Notes: a model not told the origin generated them from the letters alone. A DNA stretch of 64,000 nt from Ignelater luminosus (GCA_011009095.1 VTPC01000506.1:1-64000), one strand, 5' to 3'. Positions 37,695 through 48,951 are shown, numbered from the stretch's first letter. Program-made: numbers and translations.

Positions 37695-38310
37695 TTAGCA
37701 AGGTGAAGTCTGCACTAGAAGTAAGCGTTAAAACTGCTCTCGGGAACTGCCTTGTAGACATTGGGGTATAGGGAGGCTACCCTCAAGGCAGCTGCTTTTC
37801 ACGCCATCTTTGGTGTCTAATAATGAATGGTCTTTTGGAGCGCTCAACAGCAGACGGCTTTTTTGCTCAGGCATACGCAGACAACGGGTTAGTGTTAGTC
37901 ACTGGTCGCTTCCTCAACGTCGTCTATAACCAAATGTAAATGGCCTGCAGAATCATAGAAAGATGGTGTAATGACAATGACTTTTTTCGTTAATCCATCT
38001 AAGACTAAAGTAATTCTATTTACCAAGAGAAAAATAACCAGAAGGTTTGAAGAAACCTATATTGTACGGTAGACTTCTACTGCTAGCAGAAGAGGTCAAA
38101 TACTTAGAAATGACCTTGGAAAGCTGTAATTTGGCAGCGATACACTAGTAGCTGCGCCAGCGGGTAGGTAGACTCTAGAGAATCAGTTCTCAAATAGCCT
38201 ACTGGATCTACACAGCCATTATCAGACCTAGAGTATTTTATGATTCAATGGTCTGGTGGCCTAATGTAAAGCGCACCTCCATCGCTGTTTAAGTATGACA
38301 AAAGAAACCT
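37695..38310 (+). mobile_element. LINE reverse-transcriptase fragment (R1/Jockey-type)
   Basis: RT motifs run in order: ALGNCLVDIGV and YPQGSCFS (usual GCPQGGVLSP; about 37775), LWCLIMNGLLE (37815), then AQAYADNGLVLVTG near 37870. There the catalytic YADD is YADN. RIIERWCNDND and NPSKTKVILFTKRK follow (about 37950-38030), then WIYTAIIRPRVFYDSMVWWPNVKRTS (38205-38275). The last motif also occurs at 32840-32870. Frames change several times, and both ends are lost. It is not active. Confidence 0.85.
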
Positions 38311-38813
38311 GACCCTTAGCCAGATTAGCGTCTTCAAAGAAATCTACGCAAGAAAATTAACGAAGCTACCTGTCGGCAAAGGAGTAGTAAGTGGACTAGT
38401 AAATTCACAAGGTGACTTACTTGGGTAGGCTAGTGGGTTATTGCAAGCAACTTGGTGGAAATCAAAGTTTAATCCTTTTAACGAAGGGAACCGATGAAAA
38501 TGCATAGCGACGAAAGAGAAGTTTAAATGAACGAAGAAACGATCTATTAGTTTCGTTTCTTTCAAAAATGTCAAAAAATATGCAAAGGGGCAAGAGCAAA
38601 TAGCGGAGACAAAACGCGCCCTGAAAGCAAGCAAGACAACTCCGCTAATGGGGCAGTGAACAACTGCGGATGGTCTGGTGGATGGAAAACAAAGCCTGAT
38701 TGTACAACCAACACCTTACAAAATAACGCCAGTTTTGACTGACTAAGCCACCTACGGTAATTCCATGAAGTTGCGAACAAATGAAGTGCAAGGAAGGCTG
38801 ACGCAAGGATGTA

Positions 38814-39149
38814 CAGTCTCTCGTACTGAAAGCGTTACATTGAAAACGTTTTTAAGCAAAACCATCTAAGCGATTTTTGACCTTGAATACTTCAAATAGA
38901 TTTCCAGGTAGTGAAGGATTATGAGATTTAAAATGTCGTAAACATGTCAATAGACAAAGCTTAGGTAAAATATCATCGAACATCTGAGTACAATAACCCC
39001 TTATACATTAAAAATCGAGGGTTTTATCTAGATTCTCCTTATAATCCTTTACTACCTGCAAATCTGTTTGAAGTACCTAAGGTCGAAAATCGCTTAGATG
39101 GTTTTGCCTAAAAACGTTTTCAATGTAACGCTTTCAGTGCGAGAGACTG
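38814..39149. mobile_element. Long-armed MITE (Tc1/mariner-like), 336 bp
   Basis: Arms of about 110 bp (38814-38925 and 39038-39149) start CAGTCTCTCG and pair at roughly nine of ten positions, with a centre of about 110 bp. TA lies immediately outside on both sides (38812-38813 and 39150-39151). No coding frame is supported. The plus-strand frame 39098-39298 merely starts in the right arm. Confidence 0.88.
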
Positions 39150-40019
39150 TACAAATAAGACAACTTGCCACAGGTGTTGCAGTAACTAAGTGCTGCGCCT
39201 TGGCCAATAAGACAACTGAGACTGACATTAAACGCACCATGCACATCCCTTATTATTACACCTTAAACAAATTTTGCCATAGGCGCCAAATACCCTAGCG
39301 CTGACCCTGGTTTATACTGATGATTTAAATTAGATTAATGTATTACACAAAGATTAAATATCACAACAGATCGTTTTAATTCCCACCCTGTTGATGAACA
39401 GTCACAGATATGCAGGTCATACGCACACCTTGCAACTAATGTATGAGGATAACATCACCCATAATTTTCGAAGTCAGTTTTTGATTTTACCAAAACTTCA
39501 TCATAGCAACCCTCTGTTTTGTTTGGTTTTTGATGTGTTGCTCAACTTTACTGTTTTTCCAAGCAAGGAAGAACTCACAAAGAACTAGCTGAGCAGTAAC
39601 AGTAAAGGTAACAAAATTTCTCCGACGTTGGCAAGTACAGTACTCGTATTATTAATAGAAACATACTCCGCGTTTCTCACAGCAATCCACGTCTTCCAGA
39701 GACGAATGTTGCCATGGAAATATTGACTTCTAGCTAACCTGGTTCATCTGTAAGAAGCATACGCCGACGGCGTCTTTAGTCTGGGGGACTGAATAGATAG
39801 GATCCGCAAAGTAGCTGTTTATTCCAGTAAAGCTAAATCCGTAAATGATAGTATGCTGTGAAAGGTAGGTCCTGTTATACGTTGCACTCATTAAGTATAA
39901 TCGCAAATGACCAAGAAATGCGCACCTTCAAATTCTAGTTTTGTTAGATCATAAATGGTTTCTAGAGTTATCTTTTACGGCACACTATTATTATTTACGG
40001 ACCTTGCAACAAAGAACCG

Positions 40020-40440
40020 TAGTAAGCAAGTGGAATTCTCTAAAGATCACCTAAACTTTCTTTCTGACGTTCTGTGGAGCAACGAAAGCAAGCTTATGCT
40101 GTTTAGAAGTGACTATATAAGATGAATTTGTCAATCTACAGCCAAACGTTTTGATCCAAAATTTCTAATGCCTACAATGAAACAGGAAGGTGGTTTGGTC
40201 ATGGTGTGGAGTGCTTTCTCTGCAAAAGGAATAAATCCCTTTCATAGTCATATTCTAGCAAGACAACGACTAGAATAATCACGTGGCTAGTGTACAAGAG
40301 TGGTTCGACGCCATTGGATGGGGATTATAGAGTCGCCAAGCCAATTGCTCAACCTAGACATTATTAGGAAGAGCTGAAAAGGTGTTTGGTAGGCAAGAGG
40401 GCAAAGAATCCAACCAAAAAGTTTGCCCCATCAGCACTTT
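40020..40440 (+). mobile_element. Tc1-like transposase fossil
   Basis: Pieces in Tc1 order: VLWSNESKLMLF (about 40070; usual W-SDES-F-LF, with D changed to N). Then AKRFDPKFLMPTMKQEGG and LVMVWSAFSAKGINPFHS (40140-40245). A QDND-like core lies near 40262 (the second catalytic motif), followed by VQEWFDAIGW (40297) and WPAQSPDLNP in broken form. EELKRCLVGKRAKNP comes near 40370-40410. At least three frame changes are present and no TIRs were found. An old, truncated copy. Confidence 0.8.
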
Positions 40441-41089
40441 TAAAGTCAAGATTGGAAGGACCGGTGCCCTCGATCTTGTAGGTCTGCGAGTTTAAATCTA
40501 CTAATTTCGTTCTTTCAAATCTATATGACTAACGGCATCTGCGACTTTAGTTAGAAACATGCACTGAATTATCCACTATCCAATTAGTAATTAAAGACGT
40601 TTACCAAAATTATACCGGTTACATCAATTGTACCGGTATTTGCAATCGGCGCGGTATTCGAGAAATTAAACCAAACTATAAAGTTCATCAACCGGGAGCA
40701 GAAATCATGAACCGAAGAATTACGTCGGTGCGTGACTGGTGAATTTAGTGGAACGGGTACGTATCGCGGGCGAAGCAAGAACTTATTAATGGGTTAAATT
40801 GTTGTTTAACGTTTATAGAAAATTGTAGTTTTGGTGTTTTTCGATAACATGACGAATATTAAAGGAAAGTACCTACTCTGTTTGTGACTATTCTTGGAAA
40901 TAATTTAGAATATAAATTCTTGATTGGGTATATATTTATTTTGTCTTTTATTCAGATTGTTTTTACTCATGAAATGGTCCGATTTCTCTCTTTAAGCGTT
41001 ACTGACAGCATCTGTGTGTCTTTTGCTTAGAAGTTTAGGAAAGAAAGATGTATGAGCACTGAAGAACTTGATTTTTAAAAAAGTACCTA
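40441..41089. other. No gene recognised
   Basis: Contains two ACCGGT sites close together (about 40612-40640). The minus-strand frame 40584-40778 has no motif. No repeat ends seen. Confidence 0.35.
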
Positions 41090-41241
41090 AAGTGCACTTT
41101 TTTTATTATAGATTTCAGAGTAGGCTGTGGCTTAAGTTCATGACTGACTTTTTTAGTAAGAACATCATCAATGCCATATACACTGTAATAGAAATTGTAA
41201 ATCATGACCTACTCTGAATTCTATAATTAAAAAATGCACTG
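41090..41241. mobile_element. Small MITE, 152 bp, TA-flanked
   Basis: The inverted right end starts CAGTGCATTTTTTAATTATA. The left end reads AAGTGCACTTTTTTTATTATA, and the similarity runs on through TTCAGAGTAGG for about 35 bp per arm. TA flanks both sides (41088-41089 and 41242-41243). No coding capacity. The structure matches the CAG/TA pattern of the 38.8-kb MITE, but the sequence differs. Confidence 0.7.
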
Positions 41242-41479
41242 TACAACCTTTCATATAAAACTAATAACACTTTTTTGTTCCTTTTTTACCCTGACTATTT
41301 GTTTACACTTAGACTTACTGAGCAGTAACTAACCAAATATTTTAATGCTTTCATGTAAACGTGTAGTATGTACTTGAGAGACTCGTATTTTGTTATTTCA
41401 TGAAAGCATGGGACAACTATGTAAAGCTTGTATTTGCCAGTCCACGTGTTTTGCTATAGTTTTTTATATGGAACTAATT

Positions 41480-41722
41480 TCTCTTCTATTCTCTCGCAGG
41501 ACTTAGATGTTTTGTTGTCAGAATTGTCTTTGTATGTACATAACACCAACCACAATTCACTTTCAAGCTGCTAGAAATCGTGCTGAACGTTTGAAAAGGA
41601 CAATTAAATCCAAACATCTTAGGTGGAATTTTGACCTTTCTAATATGCCGCACTTTGGCGGTTCGTATGAAGTAGAATTAAGACTATCAAATGGTGTCTT
41701 GTTTCGAATTTGTTGTGTTTAA
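41480..41722 (+). mobile_element. Possible BEL/Pao integrase fossil
   Basis: An open stretch contains LRWNFDLSNMPHFGGSYEV. This resembles the end of the integrase core of BEL/Pao retrotransposons, where W-F-PP-APHFGGLWEA is typical. Only about 70 residues are visible and no LTR is attached. It is a broken fragment if the call is right, and a chance resemblance is possible. Confidence 0.35.
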
Positions 41723-42803
41723 ATTCACTACCCCCTACGATTTTTGGTTTCGATCTTAAGCTTATAAATATAAAGAAATTTTTAAGTTCTGCTACTTTTT
41801 GATTTAATTACAAACAAAAAGCCAGCTACATATAATGATTATTTTAATAAGAATTTTGCACTGCTGCCTTTTTACAACTAGTTCTCCAACAAAAGTATTA
41901 CACATGAATGATACTAAAATGATATTACACATTCATAGAAATATTATTTGCAATTAAAGTTCAATTAACAACAAGAAGGATCTTGTTGTGTGTAAAATAA
42001 GGGAGACACTTGCAATACTATAACGTAATTTCCAAATCTTAATTGGTTATTCGGGAAACACAATATCTCCGAATCTATGTACAATTTCTAATGCAAAACG
42101 GCCATTGTTTATCTTCTCTAAACTATATTACAATGGAATTGTTGATAGGGCTCTTTGTATTATTAGACACATACAAAATAAACTCGTCGCAAACATTGAT
42201 TAATGGTATTTACTTTATCGCATATAATATAAATATAAATAAACAAGAAGTAAGATTTCTGTGATAATACCTATAAAAATAGTAATCTCTAGAATTTTAA
42301 ACGGCAAAATTAAAAGTTATATAAAAGTTAGAAGTTTCAAGTTTCCCAATGAAAATATCATTTCGACAGATTAACCCTACCCACTGTTGCGAGGAACTTT
42401 ACATATTTGCCTCTCTTAAATTTAGTTCTCCAGCCTTTTTCAGATTGTTGTAACTGGAATTCTACATACAATTAAGTAAGAAATATAGAACTACCAAAGA
42501 ACGAGATTTTTTTTTTGACGTTAAACTAATTAATTTAATTCTTTTTTAATTCAAAATTTATATTAATTCAAATTAGTTTCATTATTTGCTTTTAGTGTAA
42601 AGAAAAGTTTTTAAAATTATTACTCTGTACATTTTTATTACAATACTCTTACAATAAAATGAATTACTGCACTTACTAATAGAATTTTCATGCGTTAGTC
42701 AATATATCACATGAAACTTTGCTATAAAAGTAAAAATTCGCAACTGTAACTTTCAGACACTTTAACAGTCATATAAATTAATAAGACAAAAGAGAACTCT
42801 TAC
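41723..42803. other. No feature recognised
   Basis: AT-rich; the plus-strand frame 42043-42264 shows no motif. No inverted repeats seen. Confidence 0.4.
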
Positions 42804-42898
42804 CACAAATCTTTACAATTCGTGATTCTTCGGTAAAGACATTTGTAAGACATTGAACGCTCACGTCAGCAGAAGCATCACCACGGTCACGGAAGTTT
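42804..42898 (-). CDS. Candidate host exon, minus strand
   Basis: On the minus strand TTTTTGTTTGGAACAG (acceptor-like) precedes 42898, and the exon ends at 42804 before GTAAGAG (a strong donor match). The frame between them is open and reads NFRDRGDASADVSVQCL then TNVFTEESRIVKIC, with a phase-1 donor. The same frame stays open upstream to a stop near 42973, so the acceptor is not certain. Composition is coding-like, with two cysteines. I do not recognise the family. The plus strand has a separate open stretch of about 58 codons at 42950-43124 that could equally be chance. Confidence 0.22.
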
Positions 42899-43137
42899 CT
42901 GTTCCAAACAAAAATGGCTTCTCTTTGTCTTTTATATGTAAACAAACTTGAAGAATCGGGATAACATCTTGGTCAACCAGTCTCCCTCAGACTCTAACTT
43001 CGATTTCTTAAATCTCCACCAAATGGAGAATGGCCAAAAAATTCTTTCAACAATTTTCTTGAAGTTATTATCAAAAAAAGTCTTTATAGCAAGTTCCTCA
43101 AGCCACCATGAAACTGATCAGCCTTAATTGAACATAT

Positions 43138-43509
43138 TGTAATGTTTTTTTTATATAAAACGTTTATTTATATTTTTAATATTTATTTTTACTTAATTTA
43201 TTACAATTTATTTTCAGTATTTACTTACACTAACTTATTTATTTATTTAGGCACAGAAGAATTTATTTATCACTATTTAACATTTATTTCGTTCGTAACT
43301 ACTAGCTGATTGACTGTAGAACTGCCTTCGGTTCCATCAACGCAGCCTTATATTCGTTCCCGCGTTAGTTCTCGATGGGGCTAGAAGATTCCCGCCATTC
43401 TCCTGCACATTCGACTCTGGATAGTTCGAGACTTTTTCGGCGCATTCGACCAGCTTGTTCGCGACTGTTCGAAAGATTTTCTAGTATATTCTAGGGGTGG
43501 CGCGTTACA
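43138..43509. mobile_element. Small solo LTR, 372 bp
   Basis: Begins TGTAATGTTTT and ends GGCGCGTTACA, with inverted TGTAAYG/CGTTACA ends. The 4-bp duplication ATAT lies at 43134-43137 and 43510-43513. Its 3' half is much richer in GC than its 5' half. It differs from the long LTRs at 28.3 and 46.9 kb. A Ty3/gypsy-type origin is likely from the duplication length and ends. No internal region remains. Confidence 0.75.
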
Positions 43510-43642
43510 ATATTAATATGAGTATTATCCAGCTTCATGGAAAACTGTTATTGGTATCACAATTTCAGAGTTTACCTAGGGCTATCTCAACCCGTTTGTC
43601 TATTGGTTTGTCTTGAAGAAATAAATTTCAGTGTAGATAAAA

Positions 43643-43950
43643 TTCCGAATCGATTCAAGTTTTATTCTGAGCCGAATTTAGTAATGTCGTGTCGTCATCT
43701 GTAACTATAGTATCACTATCGCTTCCTGAACATTAAACATGGCTCTGTCATGACCGTTTTCTGCTTCCTTCCTTACATACAGTACAACAGTCCCGGGTTT
43801 AACTAATTTCCATATTCATATTGAGACAAGCTTGAACTTGAGCTCCACTCAAGCATGCTCTGATATCTTATAGTTCCGACTTGACTGTAAAATACAACCT
43901 CGTTCTTAGTTTATACTAAAAGTAACAGCAAGTTAAGTTTAGCTTGTGAA
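43643..43950. repeat. 308-bp tandem duplication, unit 1 (empty site)
   Basis: Unit 1 starts TTCCGAATCGATTCAAG and unit 2 starts TCCCGAATTGATTCAAC at 43951. They share long stretches: TTTTATTCTGAGCCGAAT, ACTCAAGCATG, CTTGACTGTAAAA, ACAACCTCGTTCTT and AAGTTTAGC. Unit 1 has no insert at the place where unit 2 holds the foldback element, so it shows the site before insertion. Confidence 0.8.
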
Positions 43951-44106
43951 TCCCGAATTGATTCAACTTTTATTCTGAGCCGAATCATGTCGTAATCTGT
44001 AACCATAGTGTCATTGTCGCTTACTCGACATCAAAAATGGCTTTGTCGTGACTGTTTCTGCTTCATTTTTTACATACAATACCACAGTTCTGGATTCATC
44101 TAATTA

Positions 44107-46008
44107 GTCCAGTCAATGAGCTGGGAGAATAAAAAAAACACTGAGCACGAATTTGAAAACTCTGTTGCAGTGAGTTCTATATGACCCCAAGGTCATTCAT
44201 GACTATTGAGACTTCCCCTCCGCTTCCCCTTCTACCCCAAATCGCGAAATCAACCCTTTTAACCACCCCCCTTCTGGAATTTATTTCGTTTGTGAAAATG
44301 TGTGAATATTAGCTCAAAATGGCTTCTAGAAGGTTTTTTTGGGTCGCTGATCACGAATCCGCATTAGTTTTTCGGAAAAGTGAACCTGGCTGTGGAAAAT
44401 TGGGAAATTTTGCTTAATTTCGGAAAAACATTTTGAATTTCAACTCGAAAATGGGTTCTAGATAGTTTTTTTGGGTCGCTGATCAAGAAACCGACATTAT
44501 TTTCCCGGAAAAATCAATCTGGTCGTGGAAAATTAGAAAATTAGAAAATTTTTTCTAGATGTTTTCGTTATTATTTTTGAAGTGGCAGCATGCTATTACC
44601 CCGAAATTGACATGAAACACGTTTTTTTTTTAAATTTCCCAATTATTCTCCACGGGTTTTCCGCAATTTTTACTGCAACAGTTAAAACTGGTTCCAAACA
44701 TGTCGACTACATCGAAAGCGAGATGAACTGCCACCTAAGAGCATTTAACATGAGAAAAATAAAGAAAATGGCAAAATTTCTCAATTTTCTACGGCCAGGA
44801 TGGTTTTCCCGAAAAACTAATATTGAATTCGTAATCAGCGACCCAAAAAACTGTCTAGAACCCATTTTTGAGCTGAAATTCCAAAAATGTTTTTAGAAAC
44901 TGTGCCAGATTTTCCGCTTTTCCACGGCCAGGGTGGTTTTCCCGAAAACTAATATCAGATTCGTGATCAGCGACCAAAATAACCCCCTAAAATCATTGTC
45001 GAGCCAAAATTTGGAAATTTTCACGAGAAAAAAAATTTTTCCAGAAATTAAACCAAATTCTGTCGTTTTTCCACGGCCAGGATCACTTTTCCGGAAAACT
45101 AATGCCGGATTCGTGATCAGCGGCTCAAAAAACTATCTCGAACCCATTTTTGAGCTGAAATTACAAAATGTTTTCCGAAATTGGGGAAACTTTTCCGATT
45201 TTCCACGGCCAGGATGGTTTATTAAATAATCAGATTGATGCTCCCCAGTTAGTGGAGATTATTAGAATCAAGGTACCGAATATGCGACTAAGACACACTC
45301 ACAGGAATCTTTTGTTCTCCGTACCAACTTGTACTACGCCTTTTAATGTGGCTCTAATTACAGCAAATAAATTATGATTTTATTCTGATACATGTAAAGT
45401 AATTGTAAAAAAATTATATCTGTGATAGTACACTTTAGAGCATGAATATTAAGTATATTCTTAGTTTAATTATTATTTATATTCATAGTTTAGTAAGGAT
45501 CCAAGTACATGCAAAGGGCTTATGCCGTTTGTATTTTGGAGTAAATAAACCTATGTTATTATTATTGTTATTATTTTCCGGAAAACTAATATCGAATTCC
45601 TGATCAGCGACCAAAAAAACCTTCTAGAACCCATTTTCGAAGTATAATTCAAAATTTTCTCAAATAAGAAAAAATTTTTTAGAAATTAGGCCAAATTGTC
45701 CGTTTTTCAACGGCCAGGTTCACTTTTCCGGAAAACTAATGCCGGATTCGTGATCAGTGACCCAAAAAAACCCCACAGGCCATTTTTGAGCTAAAATCCA
45801 CACATTTTCACAAATAAAGAAAAATCTTCAGAAAGGGGGTGGTTAAAAGAAGTGATTTCGCGATTTGGTGTTGAAGGGAGGCGGGGGGGAGGTCTCAATA
45901 GTTATGAATAATCCTGAGGTCATATAGAACTCATTGCAAAAAAGTTTTTTCAAATTCGAGCTGAGCGTTTTTTTTATTCGACCTTTTTTCCCAGCTTATT
46001 GACTGGAC
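44107..46008. mobile_element. Foldback-like element with inverted tandem subunits, 1902 bp
   Basis: The ends GTCCAGTCAATGAGCTGGGA and, inverted, GTCCAGTCAATAAGCTGGGA match at 19 of 20. Similarity continues inward for about 170 bp (44107-44280 with 45835-46008). TA lies outside both ends. Next inside are subunits of about 135-145 bp, each with a GGTCGCTGATCA-type core: two reversed on the left (about 44320-44540), and about five forward on the right (starting near 44789, 44926, 45071, 45206 and 45710). A unique centre of about 200 bp lies between them. There is no transposase. The frames 44582-44896, 44933-45229 and 45168-45377 are products of the repeats. A LINE (45221-45576) is inserted in the fourth forward subunit. 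Confidence 0.85.
45221..45576 (+). mobile_element. 5'-truncated LINE, 3' end only
   Basis: The coding end reads MRLRHTHRNLLFSVPTCTTP then FNVALITANKL and a stop (about 45282-45377). This is the usual C-terminus of Jockey/CR1-type ORF2 (R-x-LF-VP-x-RT-x-x-x-x-P). About 190 bp of untranslated sequence follows, ending in GTTATTATTATTGTTATTA. On both sides the host subunit resumes (GGATGGTTT left, TTTTCCGGAAAACT right), so the limits are clear to within a few bases. It is younger than the foldback element. Confidence 0.8.
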
Positions 46009-46162
46009 TAAATGTTTGTATTTATAGTTAGTACTTGAGGGCTACTCAAGCATGTTCTGATATTTTATTTATAGTTGAAGCTTGACTGTAAAAAACAACC
46101 TCGTTCTTCGTTGACACATGTTTAGACTCAAAGAAACAAACAACTTAAGTTTAGCATGTGAG

Positions 46163-46907
46163 CTGAGCATTTGCGCTAAACCAATAGATGCTTCCTAGAG
46201 TTTAAGTCAAATATTGACTATAAATATGGGCATAAGTGTGCTGAATTTGTTCCACCCATCTATGCTTTCTCAAAATTCCAAAGATTGAATAGCTAGTTAT
46301 TCTTATCTATGTGACGATACTGTTACACAAGTTTCTTCCTCATCCACAGTTGACTTCGGTATATTCTACTGGAAACTTGCCTAATAAGTATGTACATAAT
46401 ATCTTGGTTCTGACAATAAAACAAAATTCAATTTTACAAACACAAACAGTTCTGTCCAAGTTCGTAAATTTTTTCTGTGATGACGTAAGCCTGGAACTAG
46501 AAAGAAGTTGTCTCTACTTTACTTGTTTGGCTTCTTACCTTGCGGACTACTTTTGCAGTATCAGCTTTTAGAAGGTGCTAATACAATAGTTGTGCATCAT
46601 GCAGGATTGTCACAACTTGTACTCCAGACTATCCCCTTATCAACTTTAAGCACTGCACATTTGATTGTTATGGATTTATATTTTGAGAGGAAGTGAGCCA
46701 TTCGTCGATGGCAGAAAGCATAAGATAATACCTCCTAATTATGATAGTTCTTATGGAGGGCAATAAAAGATAACTTCTCTCTCTTCCGAGGACCCTCCTC
46801 TTGTATTAAAAGAGAACAAGTTTTGAATTCCCTGGCTGACTGTTTTCTCTAAGTTTTTTGTGGTTTCTCTAAGTTCAGCGGGTTAACTTTTATACTTCCA
46901 AACGTTC
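46163..46907. other. No feature recognised
   Basis: The frames 46311-46571 and 46508-46696 overlap each other and have no motifs. No repeat ends. Confidence 0.35.
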
Positions 46908-46911
46908 AGCT

Positions 46912-48951
46912 TGTAACGGTCATTTTCTGTTCTTTGTCTTACGTAAGATTTGGTTGCTTACGCTTTCGGGTGTTTCCGTGCTTTTTTAGTTTGTTCTTAG
47001 GGATAAAGGGTTAGGCATGTTATTAGTGCAAGGTTGCATTGCTCGTGCTTTAAATTAAAACTTCCTTTCGCAAATGTTGAATTTCTAGGGCAAGTCAGAT
47101 ATTGAAGTTTAATTCTCCACAGTGGAAATTTAACTGTTCTATTATATTCTTTCCCGTTAGGGGTGTTATATTCTAGAATTTCTGGATTAGAAAGATTGTG
47201 AATAGATGTTCTTCCGGATTTGGATGGTGATTTTTCTTATCCTCTTGAAGGATAATATATTACGGTTATCTTGCGGGTTTCTTTTCTCTTTGAGTTTCTC
47301 ATTACCTCTTCTAATCAGATTTCTTTAATTGAAGCCCTGATATGATCTTATCATTGTTTAAAATTTGCTTAATTTTCTTCCTACGTTGAGCGTGAAACAT
47401 ATGAACCGGTTGACTCAACTTTTGGGGAGCGCAGGGAACGACTTGCGGCAGACGAGAAGCGACCAGCGTTCGAAAGACGCGCTAAATTCTTATTTCCTTT
47501 GAATTTGGTTTCGAGTTAGTGAAAAAAAAACTCTAAATTGGGGGTTAGTTTTCAATTTTTTTGTATTTCCTGTTTCCATCAATGCTAATTGACGTTCTTG
47601 GTCTACAGTTTTTTGTTTATTTCCCTGGAAATCATCCTGGAAGTTGAAAGTCTTCCTCATCGTATATGGAGGTTTAATTGGCTAAACTAGGCGTTCCGAT
47701 TCTGCGGTTCCTCCGGATCTGAGATGTTCTATTCTGCGTGCGTCCTTGGGATAAATTAGTGCTCGATCCCACATTTAAAAATTTGTAACTTCGTAATAAA
47801 TAATCTTCCTTGTTTTTTTTTAAATTTAAATTACTTGAAACAGAAGTAAAGAAGACAGTCTAATGCAAATATATAAATCTGGCTTATTACTCGAAATATA
47901 ATTTATAATTGCAGGTCTTTAAATTTTTTCCTTTTTGTTCAACAGATTTTTGTTAGTAAATCTGTGTTTGACTACAGATATAACGCAATTTTGATTAAAT
48001 TCTTTTTAAATATTTAGTTTCGGATCTAAATTGAATTTTTGTGTGTCAAATTGCTTTTCTTTAGGGTTCGTAGCTTCATCTGATTCCGATCGGAGACAAC
48101 ATGAAGATGTTCTGGTAAGAAATTTTTAATTTTTTTCAATTTAAAGTATCCGAAATAGTAGGAGTGTTCTAATTTCTTTGTAAATTATTTAATTTGTTAG
48201 TTTTAATTTTTTTTGTATCACCATGAGATTGAATTTAAAGAAATTTATACATATATTTAAATGGATTACAGGTTTCATTAAATTCTTTGTCTGGTTCATT
48301 TATGTTTTGTCTTTGATTAAAATATAATTTGTCATTCAAATTAAATTTTACTTATTTCAAATTCTTTTTAATATCTTGAAGAATTTTTAATTTTTTACTT
48401 TTCATTTGTACGCAAAGTCGATAAGCAAATCGAGTGGACAGGCTTGATAAAAATATTTACTATAAATTTGGCTTCACCTTGAATTATCCTTAACTGCATT
48501 TATAAATTTCATAAAATTAAATATTTAAAATCTTACTTCTGAATAATTTCGAAGGGTTTTTGTTGTGGGTATTATAAACAAAAGAACTATATTTAATAAT
48601 AATTTTCTTTAGACTTTTCCTCTTAGTATAATTTTGTGTGCTTAATAAAAATTTTCTGATCAAGTCAATTTATAGAAACTGAATATTGTAAGATAAATTA
48701 GATATAAATTCTGTTATGGTTCAATTTTTTATAAGCTTTTTGAGGCAAAAGACGCCCAGTTTTTTGTGTTCCTTTATAAGTTGTAAATATTTGAGTGAAA
48801 TATATTTGTACATTAAATTTTTGTTGTGTTTTATTGTGGTATAACCATCATTAAATCCAAGCTCAAGGCCACCCATTGAGCTAAGCCGGCCTAGGAGAAA
48901 AGAATCCTAGTTTTTTTTAAATTCTTATTTGTAACGCAAGGCCACGTTACA
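46912..48951 (+). mobile_element. Solo LTR of the 28-kb family, 2040 bp
   Basis: Begins TGTAACGGTCATTTTC and ends GTAACGCAAGGCCACGTTACA. The 4-bp duplication AGCT lies at 46908-46911 and 48952-48955. It shares with 28329-31051 both ends, a GTGTTTTATTG block, and TGAGCTAA...GGCCT near the 3' end. It also shares a central short segment bounded by splice-like signals. It is about 600 bp longer than that copy without its mariner. A GC-rich patch lies at 47410-47480. No coding region is attached. Confidence 0.75.

Larger units (their letters stand above)
43951..46162. repeat. 308-bp tandem duplication, unit 2 (split by element)
   Basis: The left half is 43951-44106 and the right half 46009-46162. 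In between lies the 1.9-kb foldback element. The right half resumes with ATTTATAGTTAGTACTTGAG and CTACTCAAGCATG, as in unit 1 near 43845-43860. Confidence 0.8.

Noticed and set aside
42950-43124. 58-codon plus-strand frame beside the small LTR as part of its coding region
   Set aside because: The ATAT duplication on both sides of the LTR shows that it is solo, so neighbouring frames are outside the element. No motif was recognised.
44582-45377. Three long plus-strand frames in the foldback element
   Set aside because: They follow the subunit repeats, repeat the same peptide wording, and the last one only picks up the end of the inserted LINE.
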